Shown: positions 1 through 6,154, counted from the first letter of the stretch. The stretch: DNA of 11,214 bases from Chryseobacterium gleum (GCA_943326825.2 CALPUT020000049.1:1-11214), one strand, 5' to 3'. Translations and numbers: made by a program. Notes: generated by a model not told the origin, from the sequence alone.

Positions 1-966
1 ATGGCTGAAATTCTGAAATATCGTTTTCCAGATAAAGAAATCGTTGAACAAACAGGTTTTTTTAGAGAAATTGATTCTTCAAAAGAATTAAAAGGATTCA
101 TTATTTCAACATTTTTAAAAGATCGCTATTTTCAATTCGCACCATTAGAAAAAGGTAAAGGCGAGTTCCATTTTGATATTGAAAAACCTTATATCGTTAG
201 TAAATCAGAATATTTAGCTGAAGCATCTTCTTTTTTAGATTCATTTGAACGTTTAGGAATAAAAAAAGCGGTTTTTTCACGCGTTAAAATTGAAGAATTT
301 GACCATCGTAAAACGGAAGATTTATTTCATAAACTGTGTGAAATGTATCCGAAAGCGTTTGTTTATCTAATTTCAAGTGAATTGTTTGGAACGTGGATTG
401 GAGCAACACCTGAGATTTTATTATTGGCTATTTCTGGAACTGGTTTTACAATTTCATTGGCAGGAACGCAACCTGTAATTAATGGAAAGCCTTGGATTGA
501 AAAGGAAATTATGGAGCAATCATTGGTTACCAATTTTTTAGAAACTCAATTGCATTCGAAAGGAATTAAACACATCGAAAAAAATGGCCCTTATGATGAC
601 GAAGCGGGACCTGTAAAACATTTACGTACCGATTTCAGCTTTGATTTGGAGAAATTAAGTCCAATCGAAATAGCTAAACATATTCATCCAACTCCAGCGG
701 TGAGTGGTTTACCACAAAAAGCAGCAATTGATTTAATTAATTTCAGAGAACCACATGATCGTCAGTTGTATACAGGAATGATTGGAACAATTTCCGAAGA
801 AAAATCTTCCTTATATGTTAATTTACGTTGTTGTCAAATCCAAAAAGGTCAAGTTTTTCTTTATTTAGGAGGAGGTTTTACGCCAGATTCTGATCCAGAA
901 GCAGAGTGGGAGGAGACTGAGAATAAGGCGAAGACATTATTGAAGGCGATTGAGGAAGTAAAATAA
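1..966 (+). CDS. menF: Isochorismate synthase (chorismate-binding family), 5' end uncertain
   Basis: Converts chorismate to isochorismate, the first committed step of menaquinone synthesis, in the cytoplasm with Mg2+. The 321 residues contain the chorismate-binding fold signature in order: the lysine region KKAVFSR (K89 aligns with the general base of MenF/EntC), GATPE at 134-138 (E138 aligns with the general acid), SLAGTQP at 152-158, HPTPAVSG at 229-236, R254 and YTGMIG at 257-262, and the C-terminal GGGF...EWEET segment at 290-306 with Mg-binding glutamates. The open reading frame begins with the ATG at base 1, so the true start may be this one or may lie upstream; family members I know carry some more N-terminal sequence. 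Downstream menD supports a menaquinone role rather than a siderophore (EntC) role. The family is certain; the MenF assignment rests on context. Confidence 0.9.
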   Translation: MAEILKYRFPDKEIVEQTGFFREIDSSKELKGFIISTFLKDRYFQFAPLEKGKGEFHFDIEKPYIVSKSEYLAEASSFLDSFERLGIKKAVFSRVKIEEFDHRKTEDLFHKLCEMYPKAFVYLISSELFGTWIGATPEILLLAISGTGFTISLAGTQPVINGKPWIEKEIMEQSLVTNFLETQLHSKGIKHIEKNGPYDDEAGPVKHLRTDFSFDLEKLSPIEIAKHIHPTPAVSGLPQKAAIDLINFREPHDRQLYTGMIGTISEEKSSLYVNLRCCQIQKGQVFLYLGGGFTPDSDPEAEWEETENKAKTLLKAIEEVK

Positions 967-981
967 TCTTGATAGAATTAA

Positions 982-1012
982 TTTGATATTAATTATTTTC
1001 ACCTTATATTTA
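982..1012 (+). promoter_or_regulatory. Bacteroidota-type promoter for the toxin-antitoxin pair
   Basis: TTTG at 982-985 is separated by 19 bases from TATATTTA at 1005-1012, which matches the TAnnTTTG -7 consensus at 7 of 8 positions. Transcription would begin near 1019, leaving about 15 bases before the ATG at 1034. It lies in the 67-base gap after menF, so the pair can be transcribed on its own. This is inferred from consensus only. Confidence 0.5.
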
Positions 1013-1033
1013 ATTATTGTTTAAAAAAAATAC

Positions 1034-1276
1034 ATGAGACAAATTTCTTTTACGCTGAATGAAAATGAATATGATTCTTTCATGAATCTGTTAAAGTCAT
1101 TTAAGTCAGTAAAGAATGTTCAATCTGAACGAATTGATGAATTGGATATTAAATTGTCCGAGGCTCATCATCAAATTGTAGATGATAGAATTTTGAATTA
1201 TGAGAGTGGAGAAACAAAGTCATTTACATGGAATGAAGTTCGTGAGAATGCAAGAAAAGCTTATACTAAAAAATAG
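1034..1276 (+). CDS. Putative antitoxin of a RelE/ParE-type module
   Basis: This 80-residue, charged, helix-rich protein sits 45 bases upstream of a ParE/RelE-like toxin and is probably its neutralising partner. The N-terminal part (1-40) looks helical. The C-terminal half (about 44-78) has the pattern seen in short Bacteroidota antitoxins of the addiction-module component type (TIGR02574/PF09720-like): an invariant-looking DDRI, then N-Y-x-x-G-E, then WNEVRENARK at 66-75, which normally forms the toxin-wrapping segment. No ribbon-helix-helix or helix-turn-helix DNA-binding domain is obvious, so autoregulation cannot be claimed. The ATG at 1034 follows an A-rich leader, and a promoter lies just upstream. 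The assignment depends mainly on the neighbour and on the C-terminal pattern. No named family member is recognised. Confidence 0.68.
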   Translation: MRQISFTLNENEYDSFMNLLKSFKSVKNVQSERIDELDIKLSEAHHQIVDDRILNYESGETKSFTWNEVRENARKAYTKK

Positions 1277-1306
1277 AATAGCTAAACTTTAACCTTTTTT
1301 ACTAAG

Positions 1307-1330
1307 TACCTAAATACCTAAATGTCTAAA
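1307..1330 (+). repeat. 8-bp tandem repeat across the toxin start codon
   Basis: Two exact copies of TACCTAAA (1307-1314 and 1315-1322) are followed by a diverged third copy, TGTCTAAA (1323-1330). The toxin ATG at 1322-1324 straddles copies two and three. Gain or loss of a copy would change the leader immediately before the start codon without touching the reading frame. Confidence 0.75.
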
Positions 1331-1621
1331 TTTGAAATTGAATTTATTCAAGAGGCTGATATTGAAATAACTGAAGCCTATGTTTATTATGAAAATCAGT
1401 TGAATGGTTTAGGAGATAGATTTTTATATGAACTAGAAAGATTGATTAATATAATCATTAAGTCACCTAATGCTTTTCAAATTTTTAATTCAACGAATAA
1501 AACAAGGCAGGTTCCAATGGATGTATTTCCATTTGTTATAATTTATAAAATTGATAAGAAAAAAATAGTGTTTTTAGCTGTTTTTGGAACAAATCAAGAC
1601 CCCGTTAAAAAGGTTAGATGA
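1322..1621 (+). CDS. Type II toxin, RelE/ParE family
   Basis: The 99-residue protein has the RelE/ParE superfamily layout. An N-terminal strand (FEIEFIQEADIEI) is followed by helices with the familiar YYENQLNGLGDRFLYELE segment at about 22-39. Then come 'SPNAFQIF' at about 49-56, an arginine plus strand (R63, PMDVFPFVIIYKID) and a final strand leading to QDP at about 92-94. Family members act either as gyrase poisons (ParE) or ribosome-dependent mRNA nucleases (RelE). The sequence resembles the Bacteroidota ParE-like group, but I cannot tell the activity. The upstream 80-residue protein is the likely antitoxin. The order antitoxin-toxin is usual, whereas the 45-base gap is wider than the common overlap. 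Length is normal and the frame is intact, so it is probably functional. Confidence 0.85.
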   Translation: MSKFEIEFIQEADIEITEAYVYYENQLNGLGDRFLYELERLINIIIKSPNAFQIFNSTNKTRQVPMDVFPFVIIYKIDKKKIVFLAVFGTNQDPVKKVR

Positions 1622-1690
1622 AATAAAACCATAAATACAAAATCGTAGCACACGTCTATTTTATTGTGCAATTGGTTTAAAATCAAAATG

Positions 1691-1716
1691 ATATCTAATC
1701 GCATTTCAATAGATAT
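1691..1716. repeat. Short inverted repeat in the toxin-menD gap
   Basis: ATATCTA (1691-1697) and its reverse complement TAGATAT (1710-1716) flank a 12-base loop. The stem is A+T-rich and lacks a following T-run, so it is not a convincing terminator. It may be chance in such A+T-rich DNA. Confidence 0.35.
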
Positions 1717-1751
1717 TATATAAGCATTCCTTTTATGACCTTATACTTCTT

Positions 1752-1796
1752 ATATGGTTTAAAAATATATCGAATTCAACGTATTTTTAACCATAT
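1752..1796. repeat. Near-perfect 15-16 bp inverted repeat upstream of menD
   Basis: The left arm at 1752-1767 (ATATGGTTTAAAAATA) matches the reverse complement of the right arm at 1782-1796, with a single extra T in the left arm; the loop is 14 bases and contains GAATTC. The arms are long for chance even in A+T-rich DNA. It lies between the toxin stop and menD, so it could be a bidirectional transcription end, an operator upstream of menD, or a remnant of a small inserted repeat. The sequence does not decide which. Confidence 0.6.
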
Positions 1797-1823
1797 TTCA
1801 ACTTCCTTTCTCAATTATTTCAA

Positions 1824-1831
1824 TAAATTTG
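1824..1831 (+). promoter_or_regulatory. -7 box for menD, possibly leaderless mRNA
   Basis: TAAATTTG is an exact TAnnTTTG match and ends only 6 bases before the menD ATG, so transcription would start at or next to the start codon. No good TTTG -33 element is found at the expected spacing, which lowers confidence. Confidence 0.35.
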
Positions 1832-1837
1832 TAAATA

Positions 1838-3532
1838 ATGAAATCGAGCAATAAAAAAGGAGTTCAAATTTTAGTGGAGCAATGTATTTCGCATGGTATG
1901 AAAAATTTAGTTTTTTCTCCAGGTTCAAGAAATGCACCTTTTATAATTGCTTTTGATGAACATCCTGATACAAAATGCGTTGTCATTCATGATGAAAGAA
2001 GTGCAGCTTTTTTTGCTATGGGAATGGCGCAACAATTGAATGAACCTGTTGGGATTGTTTGTACTTCAGGATCAGCAGTTTTAAATTATTACCCAGCCAT
2101 TGCTGAAGCATATTATCAATGTATTCCATTGGTTGCTATAACTGCAGATCGTCCATCTGAATGGGTTGATCAAGGAGATGGTCAGACAATTGTGCAAGAC
2201 AATGTATTTCAAAATCATATTCGTTATTCAAAGACATTTTCAGAGGTAGTAAATACAGAAGATGATGTTTGGTATTTAGAACGAGAAATTTCTACTGCTT
2301 TCAATATTGGTAATGGAAATTGGAAAGGTCCAATTCATTTAAATATGAGTTTTAGAGAGCCTTTGTATGATTCAGAAGAAATTCAAAATCAGAAGAGGAA
2401 AAAGATTAAAACGGTTAATTCAGATTTTCAGATTTCATTAAATGACAGTGTAGAACTTATCAATATTTGGGAAGATTCTCCAAAGAAAATGATTATTTGT
2501 GGCCAAATGCCTGAAAATAAAGCATTGTTGAAACAATTGAAACAGCTTTCAGAAGATACTTCGGTTGCGATATTAGTTGAGAATTCTTCAAACTTGGTTG
2601 ATCAAACTTTTATTCATTGTATAGATCGTACTTTAAATTCAATTAAGGAGGAAGAATTAGAAGCTTTTGCTCCTGATTTATTAATCACAATTGGTGGAGC
2701 TGTTGTTTCGAAAAGAATCAAAGCGTATTTAAGAAATTACAAGCCGAAGCATCATTATAAGATTGGATTCGATTTTCCTTACATGGATACATATCAAAGT
2801 TTGACGCATACATACGAATGTGAACCGCATATTTTTATTTGGACGTTGAATCAATTGAACAATGATAAAAATGTTTCTATGTTTGGTTCAAAATGGAAAC
2901 AAAAAGATTACTTGGTTCAAGCTAAATTACCTGAATTTTATTCAGATTTAGTTTATTCGGATTTGAAAGTCTTTGAAGTTGTATTGGATTATTTGCCAGA
3001 AATGTCACATTTACACATGGCGAATAGTTCTGTTGTTAGGTATTGTCAATTATTTGATCCAATTCAAAGTATTCGTTATTGGACAAATCGAGGTACAAGT
3101 GGGATTGATGGAAGTTCGAGCACTACTTGTGGAGCGGCATATGTTTCGAAAGATGAATTAAATGTATTAATTACTGGAGATGTTTCATTTTTCTATGATA
3201 GCAATGCTTTTTGGAATCAACATTTAACTTCAAATCTTCGAATTATCATGATTAATAATTCGGGAGGTGGGATTTTTAAAATTATTCCTGGTCCAGCATC
3301 ATCAAATCAATTAGATCATTACTTTGTAGCAGAACATAATTATTCAGCAGAATACATTTGTAAAGCATTCGGTATTGAATATATGAAAGCGAATTCTATT
3401 GAAGATATTGAAGAACAAATGGAAGAATTCTATCAGATAACCGAAAACGGTCGACCTATTTTAATGGAAATCTTTACTCCGTCAGATATAAACCACTTAC
3501 TTTTACAAGATTATTTCGCAGAGCTTAAATAA
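1838..3532 (+). CDS. menD: SEPHCHC synthase (MenD), thiamine-diphosphate enzyme
   Basis: Joins isochorismate to the succinyl semialdehyde unit made from 2-oxoglutarate, giving 2-succinyl-5-enolpyruvyl-6-hydroxy-3-cyclohexene-1-carboxylate, the second menaquinone step. The 564 residues are full length. The N-terminal domain has SPGSRNAP (27-34), HDERSAAF with E53 as the glutamate that activates the cofactor, CTSGSA (75-80) and TADRP (102-106). The C-terminal domain has the thiamine-diphosphate/Mg motif, starting GDVSF at 447-451 and ending at NN (473-474), then GGGIF. An in-frame TAA at 1832-1834 makes the ATG at 1838 the first possible start. It uses the product of the upstream isochorismate synthase. 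The four genes that follow are close enough (33 bases to the first) to share its transcript. Confidence 0.97.
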   Translation: MKSSNKKGVQILVEQCISHGMKNLVFSPGSRNAPFIIAFDEHPDTKCVVIHDERSAAFFAMGMAQQLNEPVGIVCTSGSAVLNYYPAIAEAYYQCIPLVAITADRPSEWVDQGDGQTIVQDNVFQNHIRYSKTFSEVVNTEDDVWYLEREISTAFNIGNGNWKGPIHLNMSFREPLYDSEEIQNQKRKKIKTVNSDFQISLNDSVELINIWEDSPKKMIICGQMPENKALLKQLKQLSEDTSVAILVENSSNLVDQTFIHCIDRTLNSIKEEELEAFAPDLLITIGGAVVSKRIKAYLRNYKPKHHYKIGFDFPYMDTYQSLTHTYECEPHIFIWTLNQLNNDKNVSMFGSKWKQKDYLVQAKLPEFYSDLVYSDLKVFEVVLDYLPEMSHLHMANSSVVRYCQLFDPIQSIRYWTNRGTSGIDGSSSTTCGAAYVSKDELNVLITGDVSFFYDSNAFWNQHLTSNLRIIMINNSGGGIFKIIPGPASSNQLDHYFVAEHNYSAEYICKAFGIEYMKANSIEDIEEQMEEFYQITENGRPILMEIFTPSDINHLLLQDYFAELK

Positions 3533-3565
3533 AAAATATATAATCAATATTCAAAATTATTTAAA

Positions 3566-4327
3566 ATGGATTTTTCAATATTATTTACAACCACAGGCCT
3601 TTTTTACCTTTTTGTTTTGTCACTTTTAGAAATTGTGTTAGGTATAGATAATATCATTTTTATTTCAATTATTACAGACAAACTTCCTATAAGAAAGCAA
3701 CGTATTGCTAGAAATGTTGGTTTATCAATGGCTTTAATTGTTCGATTGTTTTTATTGAGCATTGCAGCTATGATTATGGCGATGACTGATCCTATTTTTC
3801 CAACTACTAAAATTGAATTTTTAAAAGAGTTTTCTGGACAGAGTTTAGTATTGTTAATAGGTGGTTTGTTTTTGATTTACAAAAGTACACATGAAATGCA
3901 CAGTACTGTTAAAGGTCATAATGTTGATTCTGCAAGTAAAAAAGAAAAATTATCAGCTGTAATTATGCAGATTGTAATGGTGGATATAGTGTTTAGTTTT
4001 GATTCAATTATTACAGCTATCGGTATGACAAATGGTATTTCACATGAAACACATGGAAATCCAATGATAATTATTTATTTGTCTGTCATTATTTCAATGA
4101 TTATCATGTTGATTTTTGTGAAACAAATCAGTGACTTTATTAATAATCGTCCAACAATTAAAATGATTGCATTAGCATTTTTAGTTACGATAGGGGTAGT
4201 ATTATTAGCAGAAGCATTCGGACAAGAAGTTCCAAAAGGTTATATTTATTTTGCAATGGTTTACGCATTGATAGTTGAGTTTATCAATATTCGAATGCGA
4301 AAAAACAAAGGTGAAAAAGAAATCTAA
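3566..4327 (+). CDS. TerC-family integral membrane protein
   Basis: A 253-residue inner-membrane protein with about seven hydrophobic segments (roughly 12-35, 52-74, 93-108, 131-157, 168-188, 198-218, 225-242). It has the two TerC-family acidic membrane motifs: E22 with GIDN at 26-29, and VDIVFSFDS at 139-147 (D140, D146). These acidic residues in membrane helices fit metal-ion transport. Characterised relatives (Alx/MntX, YceF, YkoY) export or handle Mn2+, and others are linked to tellurite resistance or to metallation of exported proteins. No other ter genes are visible, so tellurite resistance should not be inferred. It follows menD by 33 bases and is followed by the next gene after a single base. 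Substrate is not determined. Confidence 0.93.
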   Translation: MDFSILFTTTGLFYLFVLSLLEIVLGIDNIIFISIITDKLPIRKQRIARNVGLSMALIVRLFLLSIAAMIMAMTDPIFPTTKIEFLKEFSGQSLVLLIGGLFLIYKSTHEMHSTVKGHNVDSASKKEKLSAVIMQIVMVDIVFSFDSIITAIGMTNGISHETHGNPMIIIYLSVIISMIIMLIFVKQISDFINNRPTIKMIALAFLVTIGVVLLAEAFGQEVPKGYIYFAMVYALIVEFINIRMRKNKGEKEI

Positions 4328-4328
4328 T

Positions 4329-4928
4329 ATGACAAAAAGTGAAGCACTTTTATTTTTTCCTTTTGATGACTTGGAAGATGAAATAGAAGAGGTGTATGAA
4401 GGGGTATTATTTGAATACAAACTTTTTTTTCAGTCTAAAGTTCCAATTAGAAAGGTATTTTGTTCTAAAATTCACAAGCTAAAAAAAATGCATGAAGCTT
4501 TTTTGGTTCTTGGAGGTAAAATAGAGAGTGTTAATTTAGAGTTAGATTTGAAATTAACGAATGGTTCAATGTTAGATGTATTCAATCAATATCAAAGACT
4601 TAGAAATTCTATTAAAGCTCGATTATTATCAGTAGAAACGGCTATTGAACTAGAGCAAATTATAATTCATTATTTACTTTTAGAGGAAAAATATAGAACT
4701 CATTGGCCTCATATCGAGCTAGATGAAGGTGAGCAAATTTCTGTAAGTGTTGAACCTGATTCAATGTTGCTTTTAAAAGCGTTAAAAGAATTGGATTTAG
4801 ACAAAACAGTTAATTTTAATGATCTAGAAAGCAAATCAGCTGAAAAAAAAGAAAACAATTCGTTAAATATCATTTTGATGGAGGCGAAACGATTATCTTT
4901 GTTACGAAAAATGGATGAACATGAGTGA
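4329..4928 (+). CDS. Unrecognised acidic, helix-rich protein (199 aa)
   Basis: I do not recognise this family. The protein has no signal peptide or membrane segment. An acidic block (FPFDDLEDEIEEVYEG, 10-25) is followed by a basic, helical stretch (about 38-56, with PIRKVFCSKIHKLKKM). Long amphipathic helices follow (about 82-122), containing HYLLLEEKYRTHWP at 114-127, and then a lysine-rich linker and C-terminal helix (170-196). It looks cytoplasmic and mostly alpha-helical. A longer frame from a TTG at 4275 exists, but the ATG at 4329, one base after the upstream TAA, is the better start because the extra residues would only read through the TerC gene end. Its stop overlaps the next gene. 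Tight coupling with TerC and DUF493 genes suggests conserved co-expression, not a defined function. Confidence 0.85.
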   Translation: MTKSEALLFFPFDDLEDEIEEVYEGVLFEYKLFFQSKVPIRKVFCSKIHKLKKMHEAFLVLGGKIESVNLELDLKLTNGSMLDVFNQYQRLRNSIKARLLSVETAIELEQIIIHYLLLEEKYRTHWPHIELDEGEQISVSVEPDSMLLLKALKELDLDKTVNFNDLESKSAEKKENNSLNIILMEAKRLSLLRKMDEHE

Positions 4929-5193
4929 AGAAGATGTTTACGAAAAATTAAGAGCACAATTAGAATTACAAGAATGGCCAGATGTATATCTGTTTAAGTT
5001 CATAATACCGAATACTTCTGAAAATTTAGCTAAAGCAACAGCTTTATTTAATGAAACTTCGGAAATAACTTTGCATGAATCAAAAACAGGAAAATTTGTG
5101 AGTGTAGGGGCTAAAGAAATGATGTTAGATGTTGATTCTATCATCAATATATATATAGAGGCAGCGAAAATTAATGGACTAATAGCGTTATGA
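4915..5193 (+). CDS. DUF493 (YbeD-like) family protein
   Basis: The 92-residue protein (90 if the ATG at 4921 is used) matches the DUF493/YbeD pattern in its flavobacterial form. It has a leading helix (VYEKLRAQLE), then EWPDVYLFKFIIP at about 18-30, a helix with ENLAKATALF at about 34-43, a serine-threonine strand (KTGKFVSVGAKEMM at about 57-70), and a closing helix 'DVDSIINIYIEAAKINGLIAL'. The known fold is a small ACT-like alpha/beta sandwich of uncertain function; E. coli YbeD lies beside lipB, but no lipoate gene is seen here. Its start overlaps the previous gene by 14 or 8 bases and its TGA overlaps the next ATG. The start choice between 4915 and 4921 cannot be settled here. Confidence 0.85.
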   Translation: MNMSEEDVYEKLRAQLELQEWPDVYLFKFIIPNTSENLAKATALFNETSEITLHESKTGKFVSVGAKEMMLDVDSIINIYIEAAKINGLIAL

Positions 5194-5588
5194 TGATTTT
5201 AATGGGGTATTCAATTAGTAAGGTTTTAATCGGAATGCTTTGGGTTTCGTTAGGCTTATTAATTGTTGTTGTTTTGTACAGAAGAATTCTATCACATTTG
5301 CAAAAAGGAAGAGCAGTTCCAGAAGATTATTGTGTATTATATAGTTTAGAAGTAGATCCTGCAAAGGGTGAAATTGAATTTTATTTTACAACTAAAACAA
5401 AAAGAAATGTCATTTTTCAATTGTTGAATGATGATTTTTCAGTGTTGAAAGTTATATACGATAAAGAAACAAAAGAAGGTGGACAAATCATTAGATTTGA
5501 TTCAACTACTATTGAAAATGGCAATTATTATTTTCAAATAGTGACGGATAATCAAAAAACAATGAAAAAGTTTTCTGTGTTAAATTGA
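5190..5588 (+). CDS. Small single-pass membrane protein with beta-rich C-terminal domain
   Basis: A 132-residue protein of unrecognised family. One hydrophobic segment at about 10-30 is followed by basic residues (YRRILSHLQKGR, 30-41), which by the positive-inside rule leaves the C-terminal domain probably on the cytoplasmic side; a type II orientation is not excluded. Residues 47-132 alternate as short beta strands. The last part (GGQIIRFDSTTIENGNYYFQ at 97-116, ending KKFSVL) resembles the FlgD-type immunoglobulin-like fold and the type IX secretion C-terminal domains in its 'G-x-I-x-F-D ... NG-x-Y-x-F' pattern. Unlike secreted type IX substrates, it has no large N-terminal passenger. Start choices are 5190, 5193 or 5202; 5190 overlaps the preceding TGA (ATGA). 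It ends the cassette, and the next gene has its own promoter. Confidence 0.75.
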   Translation: MMILMGYSISKVLIGMLWVSLGLLIVVVLYRRILSHLQKGRAVPEDYCVLYSLEVDPAKGEIEFYFTTKTKRNVIFQLLNDDFSVLKVIYDKETKEGGQIIRFDSTTIENGNYYFQIVTDNQKTMKKFSVLN

Positions 5589-5596
5589 ATTTAGGA

Positions 5597-5609
5597 TGTC
5601 AATTTGACA
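5597..5609. promoter_or_regulatory. Perfect 13-bp palindrome upstream of trx promoter
   Basis: TGTCAA-T-TTGACA is a perfect inverted repeat placed 12 bases upstream of the -24-like element of the trx promoter region. A stem with a one-base loop would not fold well in RNA, so a dimeric regulator's DNA site is the likelier reading. Confidence 0.5.
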
Positions 5610-5621
5610 GTATTTTTTAAG

Positions 5622-5662
5622 TTGGCAAAATAATTGATTCCAAAGAAATAGCATTATCTTTG
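5622..5662 (+). promoter_or_regulatory. Promoter region of the thioredoxin gene (housekeeping, with a -24/-12-like element)
   Basis: ATTG (5633-5636), 18 bases, then TATCTTTG (5655-5662, exact TAnnTTTG) forms a Bacteroidota-type promoter with a start near 5669 and a leader of about 30 bases. Overlapping it, TTGGCA at 5622-5627 and TTGAT at 5634-5638 place GG and GA 10 bases apart, which is the sigma-54 spacing, but the usual -12 GC is GA. The housekeeping reading is firm; the sigma-54-like reading is tentative. Confidence 0.6.
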
Positions 5663-5700
5663 AACTTAAGATAGAATATAAAATATAAATAAAACATATT

Positions 5701-6018
5701 ATGGCAGTAGAAATTACAGACGCAAACTTCGAAGAGTTAGTATTAAAATCAGACAAACCAGTTGTTGTTGATTTTTGGGCAGAATGGTGTGGACCATGTA
5801 GAATGGTAGGTCCAGTAATCGATGAGATGTATAAAGAGTACGAAGGTAAAGCAATTATCGGAAAGGTAAATGTTGATGAGAATCCGGGAGTATCTGCTCA
5901 ATTTGGAGTTAGAAATATCCCTACGATTTTATTTATCAAGAATGGAGAAGTTGCAGATAAATCAGTTGGTGCAGTTCCAAAAGCACAATTGGCAGCAAAA
6001 TTAGATGCAATTTTGTAA
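5701..6018 (+). CDS. trxA: Thioredoxin
   Basis: A classical 105-residue cytoplasmic thioredoxin that reduces protein disulfides using electrons from thioredoxin reductase. It supports ribonucleotide reductase, peroxidases and other partners. The active site is WCGPC at 29-33 inside [18 protein letters not shown], with the buried aspartate D24 and the cis-proline P74 in the 'VRNIPT' loop. The conserved 'KNG' turn near 80-82 is also present. No signal peptide is present, so it is not one of the periplasmic thioredoxin-like proteins common in this phylum. It is a single-gene unit with its own promoter region upstream and a strong intrinsic terminator 21 bases downstream. Confidence 0.97.
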   Translation: MAVEITDANFEELVLKSDKPVVVDFWAEWCGPCRMVGPVIDEMYKEYEGKAIIGKVNVDENPGVSAQFGVRNIPTILFIKNGEVADKSVGAVPKAQLAAKLDAIL

Positions 6019-6038
6019 GAAATAGATCTTAATTGATG

Positions 6039-6069
6039 AAAGGGTTTCGGTTTCCGAAACCCTTTTTTT
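6039..6069 (+). terminator. Strong intrinsic terminator after thioredoxin
   Basis: A perfect 12-bp stem (AAAGGGTTTCGG at 6039-6050 with CCGAAACCCTTT at 6054-6065) encloses a TTT loop, followed by a T-run continuing to 6069. The A-rich left flank means it could also work for reverse transcription, although no reverse gene needs it. Confidence 0.95.
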
Positions 6070-6128
6070 GTTTAATTAAATACCCTTTAGTTTCAATTTT
6101 CAACTGATAACTATTCACTATTTATTTG

Positions 6129-6136
6129 TATTTTTG
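6129..6136 (+). promoter_or_regulatory. -7 box for the DUF4258-like gene
   Basis: TATTTTTG is an exact TAnnTTTG match, with transcription expected about 12 bases before the ATG at 6155. The -33 element is poor (ACTG at 6103-6106 with a 22-base spacer). The box also argues against a longer reading from the TTG at 6134, which would lie inside it. Confidence 0.5.
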
Positions 6137-6154
6137 CAAACAAAATTATTGGAT

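Noticed and set aside
2973..3161. Alternative + strand frame of 62 codons inside menD
   Set aside because: menD is intact in its own frame through this stretch, with conserved motifs on both sides.
3566..4327. Tellurite-resistance operon
   Set aside because: Only a TerC-like membrane protein is present; no terB, terD, terE or terZ homologs accompany it.
4275..4328. TTG start extending the 199-residue protein into the TerC gene
   Set aside because: The added residues are only a shifted reading of TerC codons, and an ATG lies one base after the TerC stop.
4205..4420. Reverse-strand frame of 71 codons across the TerC gene end
   Set aside because: It overlaps two well-supported genes on the + strand, has serine/lysine-rich composition expected of an antisense shadow and no promoter.
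4423..4430. Runs of eight T (near 4423-4430) and eight A (near 4843-4850) as possible programmed frameshift or phase-variation sites
   Set aside because: Both lie in frame in an intact gene in very A+T-rich DNA, and no alternative downstream frame would give a sensible product.
4709..5147. Two reverse-strand frames (82 and 69 codons) across the unknown protein and DUF493 genes
   Set aside because: They are antisense to coupled coding genes and show no family features.
6134..6154. TTG start giving 7 more residues to the DUF4258-like protein
   Set aside because: The TTG is part of a TAnnTTTG promoter box, and the ATG at 6155 directly precedes a normal basic-plus-hydrophobic N-terminus.
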